The notes under the pieces are model-generated. The model was not told the DNA's origin. It searched no databases and saw only the letters and a list, made by a program, of their open reading frames with translations. From positions 1 through 64,000 of the forward strand of contig JAGAED010000017.1 in the NCBI GenBank assembly GCA_017613275.1: 64,000 nt of DNA, in the 5' to 3' direction. This stretch comes from Clostridia bacterium. GTDB lineage: Bacteria; Bacillota; Clostridia; TANB77; CAG-508. A program made the position numbers and the translations under genes. Positions 17,870-26,763 of the stretch are shown here, one piece after another (the first letter of the stretch is position 1; each line of letters starts with the position of its first letter).

Positions 17870-20434
17870 ATGTACATATTTAATAGAATTACAGTAAATC
17901 CACAACTACCAAAAAGGATTGAAAAGCTTAGCGAGGTAGCAAACAATTTATGGTGGTCTTGGAATACTGAATTTTTAAGGTTATTTCAAAAAATTGATAA
18001 AGACTTATGGGAAGATTCAAACAAAAATCCAGTTAAATTTTTAAAACGAGTATCACAAGAAAAATTAGAAGAAGCGTCAAAAAATATATTCTTTTTGAAG
18101 GAATATGATAGAGTTGTTGATAATTTTGATGCATATATAAATAGCAAAAATACTTGGTTCTCAAAAAATCACGCAAAAAATAAAGATGACTTAATTGCAT
18201 ATTTTTCAGCAGAATATGGACTAGATCAAACTATTCCGATTTATTCTGGTGGACTTGGAATTCTATCTGGTGATCATTTAAAATCAGCCAGCGACTTAGG
18301 AATTCCACTAGTTGCAGTTGGTTTATTATATAAAAATGGATATTTCAACCAAAAGATAAATGGATATGGAGAGCAAGAAACTGAATATCATGATATAGAT
18401 TTATTTGACTTACCAATAAATCCAGTAAAAGATGAAAAAGGAGAAGATTTAATTATATATGTTAAATTCCCTAAAAGAAGACTATACTTAAAAGTATGGC
18501 AAATAAATGTTGGTAGAGTAAAACTATATTTATTAGATTCAGATATAGAGAAAAACCACGAAGAAGATAGAAATGTTACATTAAGGTTATATGGTGGGGA
18601 CCAAGAGATGAGAATAAGACAAGAAATTGTTTTAGGTATGGCAGGTGTCAACTTGCTTAAAACACTTGGTTTAAATCCTACTGTATACCACATGAATGAA
18701 GGACATTCAGCATTTTTGAACTTGGAAATAATCAAAAATATTATAAAAGAAAAACAAGTTTCTTTTGATGTTGCAAAAGACATAGCAAGCTCAAAAACAG
18801 TATTTACAACACATACACCAGTTCCGGCTGGAAATGACATATTCCCAGTTGCATTGGTAGAAAAATATTTCAAAGATTTCTGGCCAAGACTAGGTCTATC
18901 TAGAGAAGAATTCCTAAAACTAGGAATGAAACCAGTAGAAGAGCTAGAACCAGGATTTAATATGGGAATATTTGCTCTTAAAATCGCAGGAAAGAAAAAT
19001 GGAGTAAGTAAGCTTCACGGAGCAGTTTCAAGAGAATTATTTGGAGAAGTTTGGCCAGAAATAGCAGCAAACGAATCTCCAATAGGATATGTAACAAACG
19101 GAATCCATACATGTTCATGGCTTTCACCAAGATTAAAGGAATTGTATAATAAATATCTAATTCCATATTGGCAAGATAGCATGCATGAAGATAAAGTTTG
19201 GGAAAAAGTAAGAAACATTCCAAATGACAAGATTTGGGAAGCTCATCAAGATAGAAAAGAAAAACTATTAGAATTAGTTAGAAAAAGCACTCAAGAAAGA
19301 TTGAGACGTTCAAATTATAGTTATGATGAAATAAACGAAATAGTTTCAAAACTTAATCCAAATGCATTAACAATAGGATTTGCAAGAAGATTTGCAACAT
19401 ATAAGAGAGCAACATTAATATTTAAAGATTTGGAAAGAATCACACAAATATTAAACAATCAAGACAGACCTATTCAATTGATATTTGCTGGAAAAGCTCA
19501 TCCAAAAGATAAAGAAGGTCAAGATTTAATAAAATACATACATGACATATCACTAATGCCACAATTCAAAGGAAAAATATTCTTGCTAGAAAACTACAAT
19601 ATAGCAATGTCAAGATATTTAATAAGTGGTGTTGATGTATGGTTAAATAATCCAAGAAGACCAATGGAAGCGAGCGGTACAAGTGGTCAAAAAGCATCAG
19701 TAAATGGTGTAATAAACTTCAGTGTATTAGATGGTTGGTGGGCAGAAGGCTATAACCAATACAATGGTTGGACAATAGGAACAAATGCTGAATTTGATTC
19801 TTATGAAGCTCAAGATAGAGCGGATAGCGAAAGCCTATACTATACATTAGAAAATAAAATAGCTCCACTTTATTATGCAAAAGAGAAATGTGGATATTCT
19901 CCAAATTGGGTTGAAATGATGAAAGAATCAATAGTTACAACTGGTGGAAAATACAGCACAGCTAGAATGCTTGTTGACTATACAGAACAATTATATTTAC
20001 CACTTTGTGATTTAACAAATAAATATTATAAAGACGTAGATAATGTTGCAGCATTCAACAATTGGAAACATGATTTATTTACAAATTGGAAAGATATAAA
20101 AATAACACAAATTAACAATTTAGATAATATTACATTAGATGCTGGAAACAACATAGATGTTAAATGCGAAGTTGAACTTCCAAATGTAAATGTTGAAAAT
20201 ATAGAAGTAGAAGTTTACTATGGAAAAATTCTAGATAATGGCGTTGTAGAAAATGTGAGCATAATACCAATGTGGTTAGAACATGCAGATGAAGAAGCAA
20301 GAAAATATTACTACACAGCAAAAGTAGAGTTAACAACAGGTGGAAATTATGGATACACATTTAGAGTAATGCCAAAACATGAAATGATACTAGAACCAAC
20401 AAACTTGAACCTAATAAAATGGGTAACAAAATAG
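17870..20434 (+). CDS. glgP: alpha-glucan phosphorylase (GT35, short bacterial/archaeal type)
   Basis: This 854-residue enzyme phosphorolyses alpha-1,4-glucans to glucose-1-phosphate. The N-terminal block (LSEVANNLWWSWN) is the DUF3417-type extension that marks the archaeal/Thermotoga-like phosphorylases. YFSAEYGLDQTIPIYSGGLGILSGDHLKSASDLG, YHMNEGHSAF, and the PLP-lysine segment GTSGQKASVNG are all present. AAGGAGGA precedes the start. It belongs functionally with the GH57 branching enzyme, the GT4 synthase and the debranching enzyme in this window. Confidence 0.93.
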   Translation: MYIFNRITVNPQLPKRIEKLSEVANNLWWSWNTEFLRLFQKIDKDLWEDSNKNPVKFLKRVSQEKLEEASKNIFFLKEYDRVVDNFDAYINSKNTWFSKNHAKNKDDLIAYFSAEYGLDQTIPIYSGGLGILSGDHLKSASDLGIPLVAVGLLYKNGYFNQKINGYGEQETEYHDIDLFDLPINPVKDEKGEDLIIYVKFPKRRLYLKVWQINVGRVKLYLLDSDIEKNHEEDRNVTLRLYGGDQEMRIRQEIVLGMAGVNLLKTLGLNPTVYHMNEGHSAFLNLEIIKNIIKEKQVSFDVAKDIASSKTVFTTHTPVPAGNDIFPVALVEKYFKDFWPRLGLSREEFLKLGMKPVEELEPGFNMGIFALKIAGKKNGVSKLHGAVSRELFGEVWPEIAANESPIGYVTNGIHTCSWLSPRLKELYNKYLIPYWQDSMHEDKVWEKVRNIPNDKIWEAHQDRKEKLLELVRKSTQERLRRSNYSYDEINEIVSKLNPNALTIGFARRFATYKRATLIFKDLERITQILNNQDRPIQLIFAGKAHPKDKEGQDLIKYIHDISLMPQFKGKIFLLENYNIAMSRYLISGVDVWLNNPRRPMEASGTSGQKASVNGVINFSVLDGWWAEGYNQYNGWTIGTNAEFDSYEAQDRADSESLYYTLENKIAPLYYAKEKCGYSPNWVEMMKESIVTTGGKYSTARMLVDYTEQLYLPLCDLTNKYYKDVDNVAAFNNWKHDLFTNWKDIKITQINNLDNITLDAGNNIDVKCEVELPNVNVENIEVEVYYGKILDNGVVENVSIIPMWLEHADEEARKYYYTAKVELTTGGNYGYTFRVMPKHEMILEPTNLNLIKWVTK

Positions 20435-20443
20435 AATTATAGA

Positions 20444-20494
20444 AATTCGGGGGCGATTCCTAAAAATTAGAAATTTAGGAATCGCCCCCGAATT
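20444..20494. terminator. perfect GC-rich hairpin after glgP
   Basis: Twenty-one-base arms (20444-20464 and 20474-20494) containing GGGGGCGATTCC are perfectly complementary around a 9-nt loop, starting 9 bp after the glgP stop. There is no clean T-run, so termination is likely but not certain. The rest of the 241-bp gap up to spoVS is A/T-rich with no recognisable feature apart from the SD before spoVS. Confidence 0.7.
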
Positions 20495-20675
20495 CAAAGT
20501 TTTTAGGAAGTATTAACGAATCATAAATTATGCTGTAGAAAAATGTCAAATATGCTTTGAAATTGCGATGAAAACTGGAAAAAATTACCAAGAAACTATT
20601 TACAAATTTAAATTGCGGGTATAAAATTAGTCCTGCACAAAGCAATAAAAATTAAATTATAGGAGGCAAAAGAAA

Positions 20676-20939
20676 ATGGAAATTTTAAAAATTTCATCTA
20701 AATCTAATCCTAATTCAGTTGCAGGAGCAATAGCTGGATTAGTCAAAGAATCAAGTAGAGCAGAAATGCAAGCAATTGGAGCGGGAGCACTTAATCAAGC
20801 AGTGAAGGCAGTGGCAATAGCAAGAGGGTTTGTTGCACCAGCAGGTGTAGACCTTATTTGTATACCGGCATTTGCAGAAGTTGAAGTAGAAGGGGAAGAC
20901 AGAACTGGTATTAAATTGATAGTAGAATCAAGAAATTAG
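20676..20939 (+). CDS. spoVS: stage V sporulation protein S
   Basis: SpoVS is an 87-residue Alba-like fold protein needed in B. subtilis for normal spore coat assembly and septation timing; it is highly conserved and easily recognised here (SKSNPNSVAGAIAGLVKE, QAIGAGALNQAVKAVAIARGFVAP, DRTGIKLIVE). AGGAGG precedes the ATG. It is monocistronic, with a terminator immediately after. Confidence 0.96.
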   Translation: MEILKISSKSNPNSVAGAIAGLVKESSRAEMQAIGAGALNQAVKAVAIARGFVAPAGVDLICIPAFAEVEVEGEDRTGIKLIVESRN

Positions 20940-20948
20940 AATAAATTT

Positions 20949-20978
20949 TTAGCTAAGTTATTTACTTAGCTTTTTTTT
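20949..20978 (+). terminator. terminator after spoVS
   Basis: AGCTAAG (20951-20957) pairs with CTTAGCT (20965-20971) followed by eight T residues. Confidence 0.85.
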
Positions 20979-20989
20979 AATGTTATAAT
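20961..20989 (+). promoter_or_regulatory. promoter of the 217-residue anchored protein
   Basis: TTTACT (20961-20966), 17 bp, TATAAT (20984-20989), overlapping the spoVS terminator. Confidence 0.55.
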
Positions 20990-21020
20990 GTATTCATAAA
21001 ATACATAGGAGGAAGAAGAA

Positions 21021-21674
21021 ATGAAGAGAAAAACAAAAATAGGAATAATTTTAGCATTAGTGCTTACAGCAATAGTAGTTGTTGTTGGAGTATTTACAAA
21101 TAATGGTACAAATCAAAGCGAAACAAAGGTAGAAAAAAACTATGGTATTAGTTATATAGAAGATCTATATAATAAATTGCAAGAAACTGAAAATTACTCA
21201 TTTAATACTATTTTAAATGAAGAAAACTATAAAAAAATAAGTAGAAATAAAGATTCAGCAAAAATAGAAATAGAAGATGAGGGAACAGCTCAAACTTATA
21301 TTGTTAAAAATGAAAATACATATTTGTTAACTGAAAAAAATAAAAAGTATTATGAATACAATAATAATACATCAATTTTAAATGACTTAGAAAACAAAGT
21401 AAAAGATTTGTTAAAAAACAAATTCAATGAAGGAACAGAAAACATAAATGGTAAAGATTATACATATCAAGAATTTGAAAAGACATCATCTTTCTTAATC
21501 AATTTCAAGAAAAACTATGATAATTATAATGCCAAAACTAGATTTTACTTCGCTGATGGAAACTTACATTATATAAGAACTTATGTGGGAGAAGTTCAAC
21601 AATTATTAAAAGTTGAATTAGAGTTTAACAATCAAAAAGAAGGTTATAAAATACCATCAGATTATACAAAATAA
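21021..21674 (+). CDS. uncharacterised membrane-anchored or secreted protein
   Basis: I do not recognise this 217-residue protein. It has a short basic N-terminus (MKRKTKIG), one hydrophobic helix at residues 8-27 that could be a signal peptide or anchor, and then a charged, Asn/Lys-rich extracytoplasmic domain of alternating hydrophobic residues that suggests a beta-rich fold. There is no lipobox cysteine. AGGAGG precedes the ATG, it has its own promoter and a shared terminator, and it converges on ytxC. No function is proposed. Confidence 0.8.
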   Translation: MKRKTKIGIILALVLTAIVVVVGVFTNNGTNQSETKVEKNYGISYIEDLYNKLQETENYSFNTILNEENYKKISRNKDSAKIEIEDEGTAQTYIVKNENTYLLTEKNKKYYEYNNNTSILNDLENKVKDLLKNKFNEGTENINGKDYTYQEFEKTSSFLINFKKNYDNYNAKTRFYFADGNLHYIRTYVGEVQQLLKVELEFNNQKEGYKIPSDYTK

Positions 21675-21680
21675 TATAGC

Positions 21681-21712
21681 AAAATCTCCAGGATTTTCCT
21701 TGGAGATTTTTA
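21681..21712. terminator. bidirectional terminator between convergent genes
   Basis: AAAATCTCCA (21681-21690) and TGGAGATTTT (21701-21710) form a 10-bp stem serving the anchored protein gene and ytxC, whose stop codon overlaps it. Confidence 0.8.
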
Positions 21713-22522
21713 TATACTTTCTGTACATATTTCAAGTCTTTTATCGAAAATTAAACTCAATGTAGTAATAAATTCATCCATTTTATTATCTACTAAATGA
21801 ACGTAAATCTTTTCGGGGAGTAAAGTTAGCAAGGTATTTAAAGTGTAGTCGTTTGTTGAAAAAGAAATATCAGATAAGAACTTGGCTTTAAAAGCATCTT
21901 GAGAATTATTTATTATATTCTTGTTGGAATCTAGTATTATAGTATAATTCGCAGAATATACTATATGCAAAACATCTTCGATTGTTGGTGAAGAATTTAT
22001 ATATAATTTTAAAAGAGAAATAAATTCATTGTACTCTTTTTCTAAAATATAGCCATTTACAGCATCTCCAACAATTTTTTCTAGAATGTCCCAATAAGGC
22101 TGTAATCTAAAAATCACAAAGCCACTTAAAAATATTGTTTTATTCTCTTTAATAAAATCAAGAAAAGAATTAAACAATATTTTGAATTTTTCTTTTATTA
22201 GAGTGTTAGAATCTATAATTATATTAAAACAATTATCTAAAATTTTATCTTGTTCATGTTTTGAAAAATAAAAAAAGTCTCTAGAAATTATTTGTTTTAA
22301 AAAATCTTCTTCGAACTCGTAAATAACAAGAAAAGAGAGGATTGTAGAAATTTCTTCCATGAATTCTTGAGTATTATTCCCTTTATAATGAACAATAATA
22401 TTAGTATAATGTTTGAAATTCTTATTTGAAAAATAAACATCTTTTAAATTTATTTTTTTGAGATTGTTTTCTAAATATTCTATAGATTGAGAATTATTTG
22501 TTTTGATTGCAAAAGATTTCAT
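21710..22522 (-). CDS. ytxC: sporulation protein YtxC-like
   Basis: The 270-residue protein matches the pattern of the YtxC family: FLKQIISRDFFYFSKHEQDKIL in the middle, then FVIFRLQPYWDILEKIVGDAVNGYILEKEYNEFISLLKLYI, and a C-terminal KxEVCTxI-like end (KRLEICTESI). YtxC is a conserved protein in endospore formers whose molecular function is unknown. AAGGAG precedes the ATG at 22522. It is transcribed on the minus strand and separated from the downstream GH57/DUF4912 pair by a palindromic repeat. Confidence 0.8.
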   Translation of the reverse strand: MKSFAIKTNNSQSIEYLENNLKKINLKDVYFSNKNFKHYTNIIVHYKGNNTQEFMEEISTILSFLVIYEFEEDFLKQIISRDFFYFSKHEQDKILDNCFNIIIDSNTLIKEKFKILFNSFLDFIKENKTIFLSGFVIFRLQPYWDILEKIVGDAVNGYILEKEYNEFISLLKLYINSSPTIEDVLHIVYSANYTIILDSNKNIINNSQDAFKAKFLSDISFSTNDYTLNTLLTLLPEKIYVHLVDNKMDEFITTLSLIFDKRLEICTESI

Positions 22523-22588
22523 GTTTTAATTCTCCTTTCTATAGATATTATCTGCTTTTTAAAATATAATATGCAAAAAAAATAAAAA

Positions 22589-22639
22589 AGTGATGGAGTT
22601 AACATTTTGGGACACTTTCAAAAAGTTAACTCCATCACT
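22589..22639. repeat. GGGACAC short repeat with 15-bp palindromic arms, copy b
   Basis: AGTGATGGAGTTAAC (22589-22603) and its exact reverse complement (22625-22639) flank TTTTGGGACACTTTCAAAA. The hairpin lies just after the GH57 gene stop (minus strand) and before ytxC, so it probably ends the GH57 transcript. Confidence 0.75.
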
Positions 22640-22641
22640 CT

Positions 22642-24228
22642 CTAGTAATAAAGCATATAATCAATATCTGGAAAAACACAATCTTTTTTCGAAATATCTT
22701 TCAAAAATTCTTCATCAATTTTATCATCTTTAATTTGATAATACAATTTAGTAAATCTTCCAATATGGTCTTTAATACGCTTTTTAGCATAATCAACCAT
22801 AGTTCCATTTGTAATAATAAATAGCCAGTCACTACTTTGAGCAAGAAGCAATTCTCTTGCGCATTGATTAAGTGCCTTTTTCTTTAAACCTTTGGCATTA
22901 GGGAAAAGATTAGCAAGTTCGCACATCCTGTCTCCAGCAATATGTAAATGTCTGTGGGCATAGTCATTTGTTTGATTTAGCCATACTTCACTATAACCAT
23001 TTGCACCCCAGCTTGACCTACAAGGAGAAGCAACCTGCATTTCTGGATATTTATCAATATATTCAGACGGTGTAATCAATTTGAAATTACAATCATCATA
23101 ATAAATTTTCTTAAATAAAATATATAACCAATATGGCCCTTCATACCACCAATGACCATATAACTCAGCATCATAAGGGCATAAAATTAAAGGTGGATTA
23201 GACATATATTTTGAAATATTTTCTATTTGAGAATTTCTAGAATCTAGGAAATGACCTGCTTGCCTTTCGGCAGAATCTTGTGCCCATTGAACATTGTAGT
23301 AGTCTTTAAATTCAGTTTTACCAGTAATTCTATAATACTTAATTCCTGTATGAACTCTAACACCATTATGTGCAATGTAAGGCTTGATATATTCGTAATC
23401 TGCCTCATAACCGATATCTCTATAGAATTCTCTATAATTGAAGTCTCCAGGGTAACCATTTATAGAACTCCACACTTGTCTTGAAGATTCTATATCACGT
23501 CCAAATGCAATAACTCCTTCTGGAGAAACGATTGGGGCAAATGTGCCATAAACTGGTGTAGGATCTGCATATAAAATTCCATGTGATTCTGTAATAATGT
23601 AGTCAATTCCAAATTCTTTTAAATATTTATCGGCTTCTGGAACATATCCACATTCAGGAAGCCAAATTCCACGAGGTTTTTTACCAAAATATCTTTCATA
23701 AGTTTGAACACCAACTGCAATTTGAGCTTTAACAGTTTTCTCATTAACATATAAAATAGGGAAGTAACCATGTGTGGCTCCACAAGTGATAATTTCTAAA
23801 ACACCAATGTCTTGAAAATGTTTAAAACCTTGAATAATATTGCAATTGTAGATATCTTTAAAAACATGTAAATCGTTAGAATATCTCTCAAAATAATAAT
23901 GAGAAAGTTTATTCAACCTCTCATCATATTTAGTTCTTTCGATTTCTTTTTTAGAAAGCTCAATCAATTTTTTTAAATATTTAATATATTTTCTTTGCAA
24001 TAATTTATTATCAAGCATTGAAAGAAGTGGTGGAGTCATAGACATTGTGATTCTAAAATCGACTTTTTCTTCTACAAGCTTTTGAAAGTTCAAAAGTAGT
24101 GGTATATAAGTTTCTGAAATGGCTTCAAATAGCCAAGTTTCTTCTAAATAATCGTCACTTTCTGGGTGATGAATAAATGGAAGATGTGCATGTAAAACAA
24201 AGCTTACATATCCTTTTTTATCTTGCAT
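22642..24228 (-). CDS. GH57 1,4-alpha-glucan branching enzyme
   Basis: A 528-residue family 57 glycoside hydrolase of the DUF1957-containing type, which forms alpha-1,6 branches in glycogen. Marks: VLHAHLPFIHHPE at the N-terminus, ATHGYFPIL, WLPECGYVPEADKYL (glutamate nucleophile), ESHGILYADP and PYDAELYGHWWYEGPYWL (catalytic aspartate). The C-terminal helical domain with SSDWLFIITNGTM is the branching-enzyme-specific part. It starts 2 bp after the DUF4912 gene, so the two are co-transcribed. It replaces the GH13 GlgB of classical bacterial glycogen operons. Confidence 0.92.
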   Translation of the reverse strand: MQDKKGYVSFVLHAHLPFIHHPESDDYLEETWLFEAISETYIPLLLNFQKLVEEKVDFRITMSMTPPLLSMLDNKLLQRKYIKYLKKLIELSKKEIERTKYDERLNKLSHYYFERYSNDLHVFKDIYNCNIIQGFKHFQDIGVLEIITCGATHGYFPILYVNEKTVKAQIAVGVQTYERYFGKKPRGIWLPECGYVPEADKYLKEFGIDYIITESHGILYADPTPVYGTFAPIVSPEGVIAFGRDIESSRQVWSSINGYPGDFNYREFYRDIGYEADYEYIKPYIAHNGVRVHTGIKYYRITGKTEFKDYYNVQWAQDSAERQAGHFLDSRNSQIENISKYMSNPPLILCPYDAELYGHWWYEGPYWLYILFKKIYYDDCNFKLITPSEYIDKYPEMQVASPCRSSWGANGYSEVWLNQTNDYAHRHLHIAGDRMCELANLFPNAKGLKKKALNQCARELLLAQSSDWLFIITNGTMVDYAKKRIKDHIGRFTKLYYQIKDDKIDEEFLKDISKKDCVFPDIDYMLYY

Positions 24229-24230
24229 TT

Positions 24231-25085
24231 TTATAATTCTCCTTTGTAAAAGTTAGAAGATGGATTATATAAATCTTCTTCTCCATAAAGTTCTTTGTAT
24301 AAATCATAAATATTGTAAATTTTGCCCATATTTCTAAGTAAAGATATGTCTGCAAAAGATTTACCTATAACTTGATTTGTTTTTACATTTCTAAAATAAA
24401 CCATATTCTGAGCTTTGTCTATCAAAATTCTATCATTTGGAGCTTCAATTTCATTTGAGTTTGAAATATACACATAGTCTGTTCCACCGATATCGGAAGG
24501 TGAAAAGATAGGGCGTCTACCAAGTTCAATTCTATAGTCACATTTAGCATCATTTACATGTAAATACCAACTATTTGCAAAATCGTTTATTTCAACCTCA
24601 AAACTATAATTCATAGTATCGTTAAAGATTTTTAAAACTGGTTTAGTTGTTTCAAAGAAATTATCGCCAAATTGTTTTTTATAGTTTTCTCTGTCTTCAT
24701 CAGAAATATCCCAATAAATAAATAGGGTAGTTGGAGTTTGCGCTAGAACTTTTACAATAGTTTGATTATATCTATATGGCAAATCATAATATTCTATTAT
24801 ATCTATTTTTTTAGAAGCTTTTTTAGTTGCGGCTTTTTTTGTCACAGCTTTTTCTGTAGTTTTCTTAGCCGCTGACTTTTTGGTGGCTACTTTCTTAACT
24901 GGTGCTTTCTTTGCAACAGACTTATTTTCTGCTTTTGCTGTAGCCTTTTTAGCAGTTGATTTTTTTGCAGTAGCAGCTTTTGGGGTAGCTTTTTTAGCTG
25001 ATTCCTTTTTGGTAGCTGTTTTTTTAGTATTTTTTTTCTTAACTTCTTCTTCAATTTCTTTTGCTTCTTTAGTTTTTCTAGGCAT
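24231..25085 (-). CDS. DUF4912 protein with histone-H1-like Lys/Ala tail
   Basis: The 284-residue protein has two parts. Residues 1-90 are almost entirely Lys, Ala and Thr with repeating KKAT/AKK/VKK units, like the tails of histone H1 or bacterial histone-like proteins. Residues 95-275 are a DUF4912 domain (YDLPYRYNQTIVKVLAQTPTTLFIYWDISDEDRE, NSWYLHVNDAKCDYRIELGR, SNEIEAPND). DUF4912 domains have an immunoglobulin/CBM48-like look and are usually encoded beside GH57 branching enzymes, as here. The basic tail could bind nucleic acid or polyanions; that role is inferred. AGGAGG precedes the ATG. Confidence 0.88.
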   Translation of the reverse strand: MPRKTKEAKEIEEEVKKKNTKKTATKKESAKKATPKAATAKKSTAKKATAKAENKSVAKKAPVKKVATKKSAAKKTTEKAVTKKAATKKASKKIDIIEYYDLPYRYNQTIVKVLAQTPTTLFIYWDISDEDRENYKKQFGDNFFETTKPVLKIFNDTMNYSFEVEINDFANSWYLHVNDAKCDYRIELGRRPIFSPSDIGGTDYVYISNSNEIEAPNDRILIDKAQNMVYFRNVKTNQVIGKSFADISLLRNMGKIYNIYDLYKELYGEEDLYNPSSNFYKGEL

Positions 25086-25180
25086 TATGTTTCCTCCTAA
25101 GTGAATTTTTTTTCTAATATATATACTATACTAAAACAAAAATAAATTCAATAAAAAAATAAAAAATTTGTAAAAAAATA

Positions 25181-25209
25181 TTTACATTTTTCAAAAAGTT
25201 GTATAAAAT
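25181..25209 (+). promoter_or_regulatory. promoter of the GT4 glycogen synthase gene
   Basis: TTTACA (25181-25186), 17 bp, TAAAAT (25204-25209), in a very A/T-rich 218-bp divergent region. A minus-strand promoter for the DUF4912-GH57 pair should lie in the same gap. Confidence 0.45.
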
Positions 25210-25303
25210 GTAAAAAAAATGAGCGAAAATTACAAAAGCAAAAAAATTTGAATATTAAAATTAAAAACAGAAGAAAATTTGTCTAAAGGAGGCATATAAA
25301 TCA

Positions 25304-26596
25304 ATGAAAATATTGATGTTAACTTGGGAATACCCACCAAGAATAGTAGGAGGAATATCTAGAGTAGTGCACGATTTATCACACACTCTAATAAAAGATG
25401 GACATGATGTTACAGTTGTAACATACAAAGAAGGAGATGTTCCATATTTTGAAGATGATAAGGGCGTAAAGGTTCATAGAGTAGATAATTACATGATAAA
25501 TCCAAATAACTTTATAGATTGGGTAATGCAATTAAACTTTAATATGGTTGCAAAAGCAAACGAAATAATTGCAGAGCAAGGAAATTTTGATGTAATACAT
25601 GCACATGACTGGTTAGTTGCTTATGCAGCAAAAACATTAAAAAATTCTTACAATATGCCAATAGTTGCAACAATACATGCAACAGAAAGTGGTAGAAATA
25701 GCGGAATTCATGATGAACAACAAAGATATATAAACGACACAGAATGGATGTTAACATACGAAGCATCAGAAGTAATTGTAAATAGTAATTATATGAAAAA
25801 CGAAATCCAAAGACTATTTGGTTTGCCTTATGACAAAATAAACGTAGTCGCAAATGGAGTTAATTTAACAGCATTTAACGGAATTGAAAGAGATTACAAC
25901 TTTAGAAGAAAATATGCAATGGACAATGAAAAAATCATATTGTTCTTAGGAAGACTAGTATATGAAAAAGGAGTTCAACACCTAATTTCAGCAATGCCAA
26001 AAATATTAGAAGGATATCATGATACAAAACTTGTAATAGCTGGAAAAGGTGGAATGATAGATGAATTAAAAGCACAAGTTAATGCAATGGGAATAGGAGA
26101 AAAAGTATACTTTGCAGGATACTTAGGCGGAAAAGATGTACAAAGAATGTATAAAGCAGCTGATGTTGCAGTATTCCCAAGTACTTATGAACCATTTGGG
26201 ATAGTTGCTCTAGAAGCAATGCTTTCAGAAAGACCAATAGTAGTTTCAGACATTGGTGGACTAAACGAAATAGTACAACATAGAGAAAATGGAATGAAAA
26301 GCTATGCAGGAAATCCAAACTCAATTGCAGATTCAATATTGGAATTATTATATGACCATAAATTATGTGCAGAAATAACAAAAAAAGCTAAAAACAAAGT
26401 AAGAAACGAATACAATTGGAGTAAGATTGCACAAGATACACACTTTACATATCAAAAAGCAATTTGTCAATCTATGGCAGAAAAACAAAAACGAGAAATC
26501 GAACAAGAAAGAGCAAGAAAAACAAAAAAAGCAAAAGGAACAGAAACAGAAATTACAAATTTACTTGCATTCAAAAAACGCCAAGCTTATGCATAG
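25304..26596 (+). CDS. GT4 glycosyltransferase, probable glycogen/starch synthase
   Basis: The 430-residue GT-B enzyme starts MKILMLTWEYPPRIVGGISRVV and has DVIHAHDWL, NGVNLTAF, FLGRLVYEKGVQHLI and the donor-binding STYEPFGIVALEAM signature (E-x7-E) of retaining GT4 enzymes. The N-terminal PPRxVGGI(S/A)R motif is characteristic of the short glycogen synthases found next to GH57 branching enzymes in archaea and Clostridia. The C-terminus is extended by a basic helix (EKQKREIEQERARKTKKAKG). It is divergent from DUF4912-GH57. Donor (UDP- or ADP-glucose) cannot be told. Confidence 0.85.
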   Translation: MKILMLTWEYPPRIVGGISRVVHDLSHTLIKDGHDVTVVTYKEGDVPYFEDDKGVKVHRVDNYMINPNNFIDWVMQLNFNMVAKANEIIAEQGNFDVIHAHDWLVAYAAKTLKNSYNMPIVATIHATESGRNSGIHDEQQRYINDTEWMLTYEASEVIVNSNYMKNEIQRLFGLPYDKINVVANGVNLTAFNGIERDYNFRRKYAMDNEKIILFLGRLVYEKGVQHLISAMPKILEGYHDTKLVIAGKGGMIDELKAQVNAMGIGEKVYFAGYLGGKDVQRMYKAADVAVFPSTYEPFGIVALEAMLSERPIVVSDIGGLNEIVQHRENGMKSYAGNPNSIADSILELLYDHKLCAEITKKAKNKVRNEYNWSKIAQDTHFTYQKAICQSMAEKQKREIEQERARKTKKAKGTETEITNLLAFKKRQAYA

Positions 26597-26622
26597 GACG
26601 CGAACGAGAAACTTTAGTGACG

Positions 26623-26690
26623 GAAAATTTTTGGGGACGGGTACAAAAAATATCCAAAAATATTTTTTGTACCCGTCCCTAAAAATTTTC
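26623..26690. terminator. 30-bp inverted repeat after the GT4 gene
   Basis: Arms 26623-26652 and 26661-26690 are complementary with one mismatch and contain GGGACGGGTACAAAAAATA. The long hairpin with A/T-rich ends should terminate in both directions. It begins 26 bp after the GT4 stop. Confidence 0.75.
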
Positions 26691-26763
26691 GCCATCTAAA
26701 GCATATTTCTACAAATTTAGCAAAAAAATGGTGTATAATATAAATGAACAAGGAGAATAAGAA

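Noticed and set aside
20495-20675. Sigma-H promoter before spoVS
   Set aside because: AGGAA and GAAT occur near 20504-20521, but they are only about 8 bp apart, too close for a sigma-H promoter.
24880-25104. Plus-strand Ala/Val/Phe-rich open frame over the DUF4912 gene
   Set aside because: It is the antisense of the Lys/Ala repeat tail; the hydrophobic pattern follows from reading AAA/GCT repeats on the other strand.
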